A stretch of DNA of 64,000 bases from Erigeron canadensis. Its lineage: Eukaryota > Streptophyta > Magnoliopsida > Asterales > Asteraceae. The stretch spans positions 4,958,501 through 5,022,500 of the forward strand of contig NC_057768.1 of NCBI RefSeq assembly GCF_010389155.1. The letters are read 5' to 3'. The notes under the pieces are model-generated. The model had not been told where the DNA came from, did not search any database, and was given only the letters and a program-made list of their open reading frames with translations. Below are positions 47,142 to 62,541 of this stretch, in pieces; within the stretch, counting starts at the first letter, position 1, and the number at the start of each line of letters is the position of its first letter. A program made the translations under genes and the position numbers.

Positions 47142-50100
47142 ATGACTTCATCATCTGCTTCTATTCCTTCTGCTACTAACTCGAATGCAGATTCCTCATC
47201 TAAATCTGAGATTCAACACCCTTCTCCTGTTAGCACAAACAAGTTGTCGCCATATGTGGTGGGTGACAATGTAACAGTTGTACCGGCTGATCTTGATACA
47301 AGCAAAATCAAGATCATCAATCTAGTCTGTGCCAACGTTAATCCTCCTTCTTGGGCAGAAGGTTATGATGATATTGTAGCATTCATATGGTATCACTACC
47401 TTGGCAAGATGTTGATTGAACAGCTAAATATGGTGTTTAAACATCTTTTGTGTGAATTTTGGGCGAGCTGCTTTGTTGGTCAAACCAAGAAGAAGCATAC
47501 TGCTATCTATGGCACCATTCTCAATGGTAAGAAAAAGGTATTTCTTACTCGTGAAAGACTTAGGTCTGCTTTTGAACTGTCATATATGCCTGAAGATGAT
47601 TACGAAACCATTGCTTCATACACAGATGCTAAAAATGCTTTGACCTTAACAGATTACTCTGGTCCAATAGCATCTGTAATAAAAATGAAACATTTAACTG
47701 GTATTTAGAATTATCTCTTGAGTACAATTTGCAAATCTTTACAAATGAAGGCAGGTAGTTTTGATCAACCTAATGTTCTTGAACTTCAAATTTTTCATGC
47801 CATGGTAACTATGAATAGAATAGACTTTGCTGATGCAATCTTTAAGGATATGGTCAATCGTGTAAGTAAAAAGACACTCACCATTCCTTATGGACGAATT
47901 TTTGCTTTGATTATTGAGGCCTTCCTTGAAAACGATTTCAGCATGGCTTCTGGTCAGACTGTTATCTGCAAGCCTATTAACAGCAATATTTTCAATAGTC
48001 CCAAGGTAACTGCGCAGGGTCTGACCCAAGCAATGCAAGTTTACCTTGATTTTTGTAGAAATAGAGAATTAGAAGAAGGAAGTGAGGAAGTTGTCCCTTC
48101 TTCGACGCGATTTGAGTCTAACACTCAATCTGCCAATCAGGGGGACCAAGGTACACATGTTTCTATTCCCTCAAACTCTTCCAAATCTATTCATTCTTCT
48201 CCACCAAAAGAGGGTGAAGAGTTGGCCACATCATTAGCCTCTCTAACCACACCCTCCACCAAAGTTTTACTATCCAACTCTCCAAAACACATCGTTGAGG
48301 ACATAGTGCCTGCTGATGCTAAAAAGAAAAGATCCAAAAGAAAAAGATCTGCTTCTGGGGTTGAGAAAATTCCAATTTTAAAGATTAAACTCCCCCATGG
48401 TGCATTGAACGCTGAGGAACGTTCTGAAGCTGACTTTGCCACCCAAGGTGATCCACCGATTACACCAAACCCATCTGCATCCTCCCAAAAGGATGTAGAC
48501 GAGATAAAAGGGACAACTGCTACTATCCAACCCTCCCCACAGGGTGACGATATTGAAAGAAAGACCTCCTCCCAAGGTCATACTGTGTCAAAACCAGATT
48601 CCACATCATCAGCCTTCCAAAAGGTTGATGATATCATTAAAGGGAACCCAGAGGATCCAGCCCAGATCCAAATAGAGTCAGAGTCTGTGCACATGTTGCC
48701 TGAGGATGATCAGCCAAAGGATGTTAGTATCGAACGCCTAAGTGACACTACTCTCATTCCCTAAGCTGGTCAGACTCCCTCTATCTTACACTCTGAGTCT
48801 ACACTGGCTGTCAATGCCCCTTCTAGATCACAAGAAGGGGTACAGGCCTCAATTCTCCCTCATGATACTTTGGTGACACAACACACCTCTGTTGAAGGGC
48901 AATCATCTACCCTTAACATTACACCTATAGGGTCTGTGTTTGCATCTGTCCTTGGACAGAGGGATCTTGTAGGTTACATGGCTCTCTTTAGGGAGGTCAT
49001 GTTAGCCCCTTGTGCAACAAAGGGAACCATTGATGGTCCTCACGATGTCAATGGAATAAAATCACTTACTTTGGGAGTGATTCTTCATTTGATGAAGAGC
49101 TTGCCCATCCTTCCTCAAGGGATGATCTGATGGAAGATGCCACTGGAGGAGTTGATCAACCTCATGATCAACATATTCCCACTGGCCCTCAGTCTGAACT
49201 TCAAGATAATCCTACTCAGACTGAACAGCTCAACATCATTTCTGAAAGATTTGCTCATGAGACTCACTCTCATGAGAAAATTCACCAAAACTCTTTTTCA
49301 CTCCACCCCCTTCTATATGAGCCTAATGACCCTAATTCTAAGGATTGCAGGCTGCTCTTTCCAGAGTCAGTGGCTTTTAAGCCAACTGCAAGTTCTTCTC
49401 AAACTGCCACCATCTCATTAAAAGATGTGGTAGATCAGCTCACTGTGTTCACATCAGCCTCTAAGGTTGAGAACTCAAAGCTGGTTGAAAGGTTGAACAA
49501 GATCCAAAAGGATCAGGAATTGACGAATTTAAATGTTACAAAATTGTCTCAAGCTCAGACTGCACTAGAAGAAAATGTGAAGAAGGCAGTTGACTTGAAG
49601 CAAGAAAATCAAAGGAAGCTGACTGAGTCTCTGAATCTGTTCACCAAGGCCATTAATGAAGAACAAGAAGTGAACAAGAGTACTTTGAGTCAGATTGAGA
49701 TGGCAGCAACTAAATTCACAAGAGATGTCACCAGTGAACTCAAAACTTCCACAAAGAATCAAGCTGAGTTCAAGAAGGAACTGGTTGATGTTGCTAAAAG
49801 TGTGAAAGAAAACATGGCTAATCTCCACAATGACAACATAGATCTCTACAGAGCACACTGTATCACAAACTTCTATGTTGAGTTGATTTCTACCAAGTTA
49901 AGTGGTGTATTTGCTACACCAGTCTCCTCTGTCCCTGGTAATGATGACAAAAAGGGGGAGAAGACTGAGCTGGAGAAGGAAGCTGAAAAGCAAAGAGAAA
50001 GAGATCAAACTAACAAGAAGGTTGCTGAGTACATAAAGAAGCTGGATGAAAGACTGCTCAAAGAGAGAAAGAAGAGAGAAGCTAATGATAGAAGAGTTGT

Positions 50101-51553
50101 TGTATTTGGATCAAGTGAAGGAGGAGATAAATAAAAGATAAAAATATCAGAGTCTGAGTCTGATAAAGATGAAACAGATGAAGGAAAGAAGAATCAAACT
50201 GAGGGGGAGAAAAGTGATGAAGATATAAGGAAGAAATCTGTGAAAGAAGAAGTTGACAAATCTAACAAGTCTGTCCAAGCTGTCCCTGTGCAAGTTGTGT
50301 CATTGCAAGTTGACCAAGCTTCCCAAGAAAAACCTAAAGATTCATCATCAAGTGAAGACAATATTACTATGGACCAATTTATGCTCAAGAAGAGAACAAA
50401 TGAAGAAGAAGGTCCTAGTGGAGTGAAGATGTCTGAACAAGATAGATTAGATTGGGAGTTGGCTGCAGAAAAAGCTCCTGAATTATGTGTCACAGTTGAA
50501 GAAGCACACAAGATGGTGGTGGAAGATAGACTGGAAAGGGAAAGGAAGGCTAAAATTGCTAATGAAACTGAAAATGACCCACATATTGCACAAGCTATGC
50601 AAGAAGCTTAACAGAAGGAAATTGATGAAGATAAAGATCTAAAAATTGACTCTGGCAAGCCAACTTCAAAAAAAAGAAAGTCTGTGGTGGTTCATACCAA
50701 GCCTTCAGAGAAAGTTAAAGATGTAAAGCAAAGTGCCATTGCTCATGACTAGTGGGAAGCTCATCACAAGACAAAAATTATTGAAAGAATTCATAAAAGA
50801 AAATATCCTGAGCAGATCACTGGTGTACAACTAAAGAGAAAAAGAGGACAAGCTGAACCAAGTATCAGGATCACAAGAGTTGGTTTTGAAATAAATAGTG
50901 AAACTTATGATCTAGGTAAGCTGTATGAACTTGGTTACACTGAATGGGTTGAACTACACAACATCATAATAAGGTCACCAGGAATCCATCAACAGACTGC
51001 TCTTGAAGCTCTGGAGAAGAAGTTTGATATCATCAGAAAGTTCAATATTGATGTATCTGGGCTACCAAGACCTGACACTTATGATGTAATTGGAGAAGAT
51101 GAGACAGAGGAGCCCTTGAGAAACAAAAGAAGAAGAGTTGCTATACCTAAAGCTCCTGAAGGTGATCATGCAGATTTTATCAAGAATCTAAATCCTTCAG
51201 AGTTTCTTGGTCAGCTATCACCAGATGCACTTGACAAGCTGCTTAAACATCTCGATCTATCTCTACCTGCTGGTGTGGAAAATCCAAGAAGTGGTTTGTT
51301 CATTGAAAGTCCTGAGCATGGAATGTACTTTGTAAATGCAAGAGGTAAGCTGGTCTTCCAAAGAACTGCTGAACTAAAGAAGGTACCTCATATGCATCTC
51401 TTTGCTCTCTATAGATTTTGTCAAGCTTTTAGTGAGAAAGGGAATGGTTATGAACAATTTGTGATTAATGAAGGCCTTGATAGAAAATTAGATGTAACCA
51501 TTGCCCCATCCTTTGAAGTGAAACATGAAGCTGTAGAGATGTTGGGAAATTAA
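47142..51553 (+). pseudogene. ORF3 of the Copia element, envelope-like position, function unknown
   Basis: A 4.4-kb reading frame between pol and the 3' LTR, where SIRE-type elements carry an envelope-like or unassigned ORF. It begins MTSSSASIPSATNSNADSSS. The first ~350 residues are mixed globular sequence (for example NPPSWAEGYDDIVAFIWYHY). They are followed by a long Ser/Pro/Lys-rich disordered part with a KKKRSKRKRS basic cluster, then a Glu/Lys-rich coiled coil (~49400-50130), more acidic linker, and a C-terminal globular region from about 50810. I see no convincing signal peptide or membrane segment, so 'envelope' is positional only. In-frame stops lie at 47706, 48762, 50132, 50609 and 50750, and the frame changes once between 49034 and 49070. 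The basic cluster could be a nuclear signal. I recognise no family with confidence. Confidence 0.65.
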
Positions 51554-51742
51554 ATGTATAGTTCATCAAATAATGAAATTTCTCAAATGTATTTCATGTT
51601 TATCAATTAAAAGCAGTTTCTGTTTCGTATCAGATTGAAAAGAACCCATAAGATTCAAAGGGTCACAGTTTATTTGTTTATGTTTATTTGACTCTTTGCA
51701 AGCTGATAGTTAGAAAAAGTGTATTAGGTTTTGTCATCATCA

Positions 51743-51755
51743 AATATGGGGAGAT
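51743..51755 (+). promoter_or_regulatory. Polypurine-like tract at the 3' LTR
   Basis: AATATGGGGAGAT lies immediately before the 3' LTR at 51756, the expected place for the plus-strand primer. It has two T interruptions. GGGGGAG words also occur inside ORF3 near 49957 and 50200. Confidence 0.6.
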
Positions 51756-52780
51756 TGTTGAGTCCCAATGTAATTGTAAATTTAATGATGACAAATCTGA
51801 TGTATAAACACTTAGTAATCTTTGAGTTCTTGTAATCTGATCTGGATCAGTCTAAGCTCACACAGCCTGCTATATGTCTCTGACCCAGATCATGCTTCAT
51901 ATGTTGTAATTGTTTTATATTATGGAAGCTAGTATTATCCAAGCTGCATCAAAATGTAATAGCATTCAATCCAAGTCGAAGAGGACGGTTGAAGATAGAG
52001 GACTAGGCTGAGAGTGGAAGACAACTTAGGACTAACAGTCAGCTTGGAGATACTTGTGCAGATTGGTGCTTTGACAAACTGCCTAATCTGTACCTGACAA
52101 TCAAGTGAAGATAACAACCTGAATTGAAGATAAAGACAAATGATGTGACTAGGATTATTCCTTGTATTCAGGTTGGTGGTTGCATTTACATATGCGTGTC
52201 CATACAGCGATTGGTTGAAGAGAGAATGTGCAGTAGTACATGGGGACCACAAGTACGATGAAAGAGCATGATCAAATATTCCTCTGTCACCCAACCAGAG
52301 TGATTTACGTGGTTAAATTGGACACCAAGTGATGTAGAGCCTTCGCCTATAAATGCTCCTCTCCTTGACAAGCATCGTGTGACATTCTTGAGAATCATGC
52401 TTCACACAAGTTCTCTGCTCTTATACACAGCTTAGTCTGTAGAAGATCAGCTTTGGCTGAGTCTTTGTGAGTAGGAACTTATTGGTTGTTGTTTGTCATT
52501 TTCAAGGGTTGTTTAGATATCTGTAGGCTATCTTGTTTCCGCAACAACCCAGTAATTCTTTGTATAGATTATATCTTGAATAAAGAATTACATTTGAAAA
52601 CCAATCTATGTCTAAGAATGTTTTATTTTCTGCTTTACTGTTTCATTGATTATGTCATTTAGTTTAAATATTTAAACTATATATAAAAGTGTGATAAGAT
52701 CAAGTAAAGTTATATTCACCCCTTTATAACTGTTCTGTGTATAATATACTCTGTATATTACTACATCGTGGGACGTGTCA
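51756..52780 (+). repeat. 3' LTR of the Copia element
   Basis: Matches the 5' LTR at about 97% by hand count, ends GGGACGTGTCA and is followed by the duplicated ATATT. TATA box near 52347-52354. Confidence 0.92.
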
Positions 52781-52785
52781 ATATT

Positions 52786-55600
52786 CATACCACATTTTTG
52801 ATATTACTATTACGTTAATAACTTGTACAAAATCTGTTGTATAAATTATATACTTTATATTATGATAAATCTATGGAAAAAGCTGATACGAAAATCAAAT
52901 TTCATTTATTCATTTATCATACAAATTATCAATATAAAACAAACATAGATAAGAATTAAGCTTGGAGTGTACGTATTACGTAGTGTTTAGTTAACCAATA
53001 CCTCGATAATTATGTTTGTCATGACGACAACAATTAAAACTTATATTTTAATATGATTTGAGTGCATAATTTAAAGTATTTTTCTTCAGTTCCCCAAGTT
53101 TCAATGTGGATCCACCAAGTTTGTATAATTTGTCTTTTAATGCATGTCATTAACCATGGTATCACCCTTAATCCTAAAAACAAATGAATAAAACAAAATT
53201 ATGGAAGGGGAATGAATTACAAACTGAAAGGATAATTCCAATAAATGACTAGTTTTATTTTATTTTCTTCATTCTTTTCAATTTTAATTTTATACATATA
53301 AATGATCCTAATAACTTAGCGAGGGTATTTAAGATTACGTTCTGAAGTAATTATTTGTCTATAAAATACAAAAAATCTAAAAATATATTTAGATTAAATA
53401 GTGATTATCTGTTATGAAAACATAAAAATTTATTCTGAAAACATAAAATGTCTTTTGAAACGCAACAAAAAACACCCCTAAGTAATGCATTTTGAGATTT
53501 CGTATAAAGACATTAATTTAGGTTATATGTATATGTATATTTTATTTACGCCTTAAAATCTACAATGCACATTTCCTCGTAAGTAACCTCAATTTTATCA
53601 AATATACTCAAAAAAATGTCCAAACAAAGTTGTCATGTTCATGCCCACCACCAAAAACGCCCGTTTAAAGCAGATAATCCATTCACAAATCATAACAAGT
53701 CGGGAAATAGAAAACGAATACTCCGTAGTACTTAGACTACAAAACATATAGTCAATATCGTTTATTATCACATGTAAATTAAGAACAACCGTGCTCAATT
53801 CCGTCTTCAATGAGGTAAGGGAGACATGAGAGTTTTACCGTTGGGGCATGTTTGGTTAAGAGAAATAAGCCGAAAGAAATGAAATAGAGAGGTTGAGGTT
53901 GTTTCAATGAGGATCAATTTAGTCATTTTGTAAGGAATTATAGTCGAACTTTTGAACTCTCTATATAATAATAAAGAGCTTTCCACTTGATCTAATACTT
54001 GTTACATACAGTCGATATACACCTTAATGCATATGTTTGTAAATATTCTAAATGATGATCGATCCATGGTGGAGTAGAAAATTAGGATAACACCATAGGA
54101 GAATATATATTTTTATCTTTCCTAAGCAAAGTTACCATAGGAGAGCTTCGTTTGTGAAAATTCATTGACATGTAGTTGTTATCAACATGTTACAATGTTG
54201 AAAAGTATAGTGGGATTGCCAAAAGGTGGTCCAAATGTTGCAGCAGTTTTTTGGGTCCATGGTCCTGGAGTATGGCTGTATGGGTGTAGTCATTTTCTTG
54301 TATTTCCTATTTAAAATTTTTCAAGTGTTAGTGTGGCGTTGGAGGTGACATTTGTTAACATTACTTTTTAACAGCAATTTGATTAGATGTCAGCGAGAAA
54401 TTGAGAATATATAATTACATTAAGTTTTCACGACTAATTTGCCTTAATTGTCAAGAAAAACGACCACATTTACAACAAATCGATATGCATAAATAAGACA
54501 CCGAGACAACAGAATGAAATAAATCACTTCTGATCGATACTGAGTCTTTCATGTTTCATCCATTAAATATAAGTTGAATGATTTTGAGGGTTTCACTAGT
54601 TGTAAACATCAAATTAGCTTGCTCTCTCCAAATACACTAAAGAGGTTTTGGGATAAGATAGAGGCATTTGTTTGCAAGACATAGTGGTCTTGAAATGATG
54701 GGGTCAATGAAACAATGCATAGACAATTTGTAAACCAACTGTTGTTTGTCTCACTGCTTTAGCTTAGGTCATTTTCATGGGTCCTTAGACTTTATTCATA
54801 AGAGAACATTTCCCTTTGGTTTTAAGATTTAAACTAACCCAAATGCACCAAACCCAAGTGTACAAAGTTTCACTTAAGTCAGGATTCAGGAATAATTGAG
54901 TTTGTATCTTTTTCACAAAGTAGAATTTAGTAAAGCCATTTATCTTTTTCACATTCTGATACTTGTTATCTACAATCTATAATCCATTAAACTAAGGAAA
55001 GCAAATAAAACATTACCTGCACCTTTCCAGATATATCAACTGCCACCATATCTGATGCATTAATTTAACGCTTAAACGGAAACTGTATCACCGTTCATGG
55101 CCTAAATGTTTATATATATGGTATTGATGTTTAAGGACTTGTTATACCTAATGGCAGGCCATACGACCGTTTGTTGCTCCACATTTCCATTATTATTCAT
55201 ATGGGCCATATGGACCTATTACTTCCAAAGTAAAAAGCTAAAAGTTAACGGGCTGTGATCCAAATTTCTGACATATAATTTGGGTAAATTAGTCATACTG
55301 TTCTCACTGTGAGAATCTCACATGAAATCTATTTTTTTTTACATGGCTAAAAAATAATGTACGCCTACGCCAACAGCAAAAGGACCAAATTCATACCGGC
55401 TAAGAACCTCATGAAATCTAACGTGTGTAAAGAAATTTAAGTGTTACTTCCAGAAATTTAAATGTCAGATATTCTATCGCATCTTAAAGCACAAAGTCCA
55501 TACTAGTAACAGTAACAGTAAAGTTTCAATTCATACTGTTTTTTTATCCTAAAGAAAAGTATAGTAAATCAGTTATAGTAAAACTAGTAAACTACGGTTC
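52786..55600. other. 2.8-kb intergenic region
   Basis: AT-rich. No gene, RNA or repeat border could be supported. The minus-strand ORF of 70 codons at 53598-53810 is likely chance. The end next to 55602 should include the 3' UTR of the hexokinase-like gene. Confidence 0.4.
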
Positions 55601-55601
55601 T

Positions 55602-59399
<3,798 letters not shown>

Positions 59400-59704
59400 T
59401 ATTATAATTTCTCTATATCTATATATCTATATCTATATATCTGTACGTATACGTCACCTGCAACTCGATATTGTATTGTACACAGAGAGAATATTGTTAG
59501 TTTTTTTTTAAAATTTTCCTTCTGTGATCAAAATCAAAATGAGAAGGGTAACAGAAAATGAAAATCGAACAGATATGCGATTTTTATGGAGTGAACGAGT
59601 CTTGTGGCTGTTTGCCTATTAATATTCTGTTAGAACAAAGAGAAGATTGTTTGTAACCGTTTTTCTGCATGATATGGCCTTTTTTTTTTTTTTTGTCATA
59701 AACA
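59400..59704 (-). promoter_or_regulatory. Upstream region of the hexokinase-like gene
   Basis: Holds an ATCTAT-rich run (59411-59443) giving TATATAGATATAG on the coding strand close to the ATG. Which element is used cannot be decided. A T tract at 59680-59694 marks the edge of a Helitron-like repeat. Confidence 0.35.
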
Positions 59705-59821
59705 AGTCATCTGTACGCGTAATGCGGCGACGACGATGGTAATGGCACGGGGTGGTAGTGGCGACAGATGGTGACGGTAATAATGGTAGTAAATATAAAG
59801 ATAATTAATGTTATATAAGAC

Positions 59822-60029
59822 GAGCATAGTGCCCGCGCGTTGCGGCGGTGAAGAAGGAGGGCAGCGGCGGACGGTAATAGAAAGTCGAAGAGAGTGTGTA
59901 ATGATTAGAGAGAATGGGGGAAATGAGGGTATATAAGGGTTTTATGTTTAAGCAGGGGTATTTTGGGAAGAAAAAATATGTTGAATTTAAGAAATTCAAT
60001 ACTCTTTATAAGGGAGTATAGATAGTATA
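59822..60029 (-). mobile_element. Helitron-like element (inner copy)
   Basis: Minus strand: starts near CTATACTATCTATACTCCCT and ends with the stem CCGCAACGCGCGGGC, then ACTATG. About 208 bp. The sequences on either side join into one older copy of the same family. Confidence 0.55.
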
Positions 60030-60149
60030 GTTATTTTAAGGATTGAGAGATTTATGTTGTAAATTATTTCGTTAAGGGTATTATAGGTATATATATCACG
60101 TGTAGATGTTTAAATTAATGAATAAAGTGAAGGTGTATTTTAGGAATAA

Positions 60150-60330
60150 AGTTCCTCTAAAGTTGTTTTTAACTTCATAGGTGAAGTTGAGAACATCTTG
60201 ACCTTTGGATTAAAATCAAAGGTCAAGATTCAAATATGGTTTTTGAATCTTAACCTCTGATTTTAATCCAATGGTTCAAATGCCAACTTTAGTTATGAAG
60301 TTGAGTTTTAACTTTAAAGGATCTCAAACC
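60150..60330. mobile_element. Palindromic MITE, copy 3 of 3
   Basis: The left end TCCTCTAAAGTTGTTTTTAA pairs with the right end around TTTTAACTTTAAAGGATC; the centre has TCTTGACCTTTGGATT opposite AACCTCTGATTTTAATCC. Same family as 6484-6662 and 39083-39252. Confidence 0.6.
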
Positions 60331-60360
60331 ATATTTTAGGTAGTTCAATTCATTAATTGA

Positions 60361-61615
60361 GATTTTGAAAAATGGGTTACTTTTCTATAAAGTATTATTA
60401 TATAATTATAGATAGATATAGAAAGGTATTATAGATATAAATATAGATATAGATTAGTGTATAAATAAAGATTATAGATTTATCTATATATTTATGACTA
60501 AAACATATTATTTTTTGGATAAGAATAATGTATATCAGTTTTATTGGTAAAGTTGGAAAGATCTTACATTGAATTTGATACAATCCAATGGTTAAATATT
60601 ACCCAACGTCAACTATGAACTTGATACAATTTTATCCTTATTTATTCACCAATTATCGTGCGGAAATGGTCTAAACAATGACAAAGGGAATCCAAATAAG
60701 CCCATAAGCCATCGAAATAAGCTAAGGTAAATAGCATATTCGGTATGGAATAAGATGATCCACCATATTATTAATGACTAGTTTATAGTCCCATATGTTA
60801 AACAGGCAACCTCGATGATTAATAGTCGTCACAAATATTAAGCCGGTTGTTGAATTAGAGTCATATTTTAGCTAAAGAGTCGCAACGGAATATCAAGTAT
60901 ATATGATTATATATAACACTTCCAGTAAAGTTGAATTGGTAGATATATACTCTTTGGTAACCAAAATTCCATATATATTTTATAAACATAGTGAAACATA
61001 ATAATAATAATAACAATATCTATGATTTATATAAAACAGTAGGAATCCAAACATTCTAAACCATCCTATTTAACTTATAGCTATTTTTAAACGTTGCCAC
61101 ATAAGATTTATCCTATGTGGCATCTCCATGTATTTTCTCAATATATATATATACCCAAAATAAAATAAAAGTCAAATTTCTTTCATATTTATCGAATCAA
61201 ATCTTATCAAAAAACAGATGGCTAATTAAATATATTAATATTTTGATTTGGACGTGTATCTCATAACAATATAATATGATTTGATTAAGTATTTAGTTAT
61301 TTTAAGGTCATAGTACAATAATAATTTTATAGATTTCATTGCATATTGAATATTTTTTCTCTTTATAAACTTTATGGTAAAATACGTATAACAAATAGTG
61401 TATCTTTCAAATAAAATTAGATCTATGTAATGATGTTGTAATTATTGAGTTATTTATTAGTCAAACACAATATTAATTCTTATAATTTATAATTTGTCAA
61501 ATATAATAATATACAATCAAAAACTCACTTTCTTAAACATCTATTTGAAATAACCGCACTTGGTGCGGGTAAAAAAAAAACGCTCGTATATATATATATA
61601 TATATGTATCATTGG
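60361..61615. other. AT-rich spacer, no gene seen
   Basis: Repeats of TATAGATATAGA near 60407-60470. At 61548-61580 a perfect hairpin (CCGCAC TTG GTGCGG) then GTA and an A run resembles a Helitron 3' end, but no matching start was found. Confidence 0.4.
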
Positions 61616-61624
61616 TTTTTGAAT

Positions 61625-61904
61625 GAGTTAAGTACCTTGAAATGTAACTAATTATAACCAAATGTCTATAGTAGGAATGAACTAAGCTTTTGGACATTGT
61701 ATGTTAATTACAACTTGATAAATTGTCCAAATTATGTAATGACATACGTGGCAACCCATATGAGCCGTCACGTGTAAGTTTTTATTGGTCGGCTCATGAT
61801 TTGAATATTTTTACTAAGTTCTTAACAAACAATATCCAATTTAATAGTTCGTTTCGACTATAGATATTTGATCATAGTTAATTATATTTAGGCGCACTTA
61901 ACCT
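61625..61904. mobile_element. MULE-like foldback family F, copy 3
   Basis: The termini GAGTTAAGTACC and GGCGCACTTAACCT pair, with the arms complementary over about 100 bp. It is flanked by TTTTTGAAT at 61616-61624 and 61905-61913, a 9-bp duplication. The loop has ATACGTGGCAACCCATATGA and GTCACGTGTAAG, as in the copy at 22592. Confidence 0.7.
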
Positions 61905-62120
61905 TTTTTGAATTAAGCAGTATCATTTTTACATCGCAAATAGTTATCATCGTGGACTTTGCTCAGTAGGGTACCCGGTAAAATCAATTCCCACTCCATA
62001 GGGTGGTATTGTTTGCTCATTGCCTTGGTTGGCCCAAAAGACGTGTGTGATGAGAATTTTACCTTTGATTAGTTTTTTATTTATTACTATTAATTTTTTA
62101 TAAGAATTATAAAGTATAAA

Positions 62121-62541
62121 CTAGAATGATACCATGTAATATGGTGGTGGCGATGATGACGGTGGTGGGATAGTGTTGTGGTGGCGGCTACAAATAGTGT
62201 AAGTAATTGATGTATATAAGATAATGTATTTACATAGATAATGTAAATATGTAAGAAAAACATGTTGGTTATAGGTAAAATTTATGACTTTCAACAAAGG
62301 AGCTAGATTTATTATTAAATACAAGTAGCATAACTAACCATTAATAGACGGATAAATATATGGGGTAACTCTAAAACTGAAAGGTCTTAAATTCAAATCT
62401 TGTTGTTAGCAAAATGCTCATAAAGTTGGAGACAATGGTTTTCTAGAATAAGTTTTTTGTGAATTTGAAGTTAGATATATGAAGACTGAACCCATATTTA
62501 TCGTTAATTTTTTTTTTTTGCAAGTAGTATAGATATAGAGA
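62121..62541 (-). mobile_element. Helitron-like element
   Basis: Minus strand: starts TCTCTATATCTATACTACTT and ends ATATTACATGGTATCATT then CTAG, followed by T. The 3' stem is weaker than in the other copies. No ORF. Confidence 0.6.

Larger units (their letters stand above)
39890..52780 (+). mobile_element. Complete Ty1/copia retrotransposon, SIRE/Maximus-like, 12.9 kb
   Basis: Two LTRs (39890-40934 and 51756-52780) bracket gag, pol and an extra 3' ORF. The whole is flanked by ATATT at 39885-39889 and 52781-52785, a perfect 5-bp duplication. The order protease-integrase-RT-RNase H marks Ty1/copia. The ~1-kb LTRs, overall length, the long gag extension after the zinc knuckle and the third ORF after pol are features of the SIRE/Maximus lineage. 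By hand count the LTRs differ at roughly 28 aligned sites plus a 17-bp gap, about 97% identity, so the insertion is fairly young. gag, pol and ORF3 all carry stops or frame changes, so this copy cannot act alone. Confidence 0.92.
59706..60360 (-). mobile_element. Helitron-like element (outer copy), interrupted
   Basis: Starts with the terminal motif CGCGTAATGCGGCGACGACG and continues, after the inner insertion, with TTATGTTGTAAATTATTTCG, ATTATAGGTA and GATGTTTAAATTAATGAATA, the internal block also seen at 32380-32460. It is split by another Helitron-like copy (59822-60029) and by a palindromic MITE (60150-60330). Confidence 0.5.

Noticed and set aside
47142..51553. Calling ORF3 an envelope protein
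   Set aside because: Position fits, but no signal peptide, membrane segment or known envelope motif is visible, so only the position is stated.
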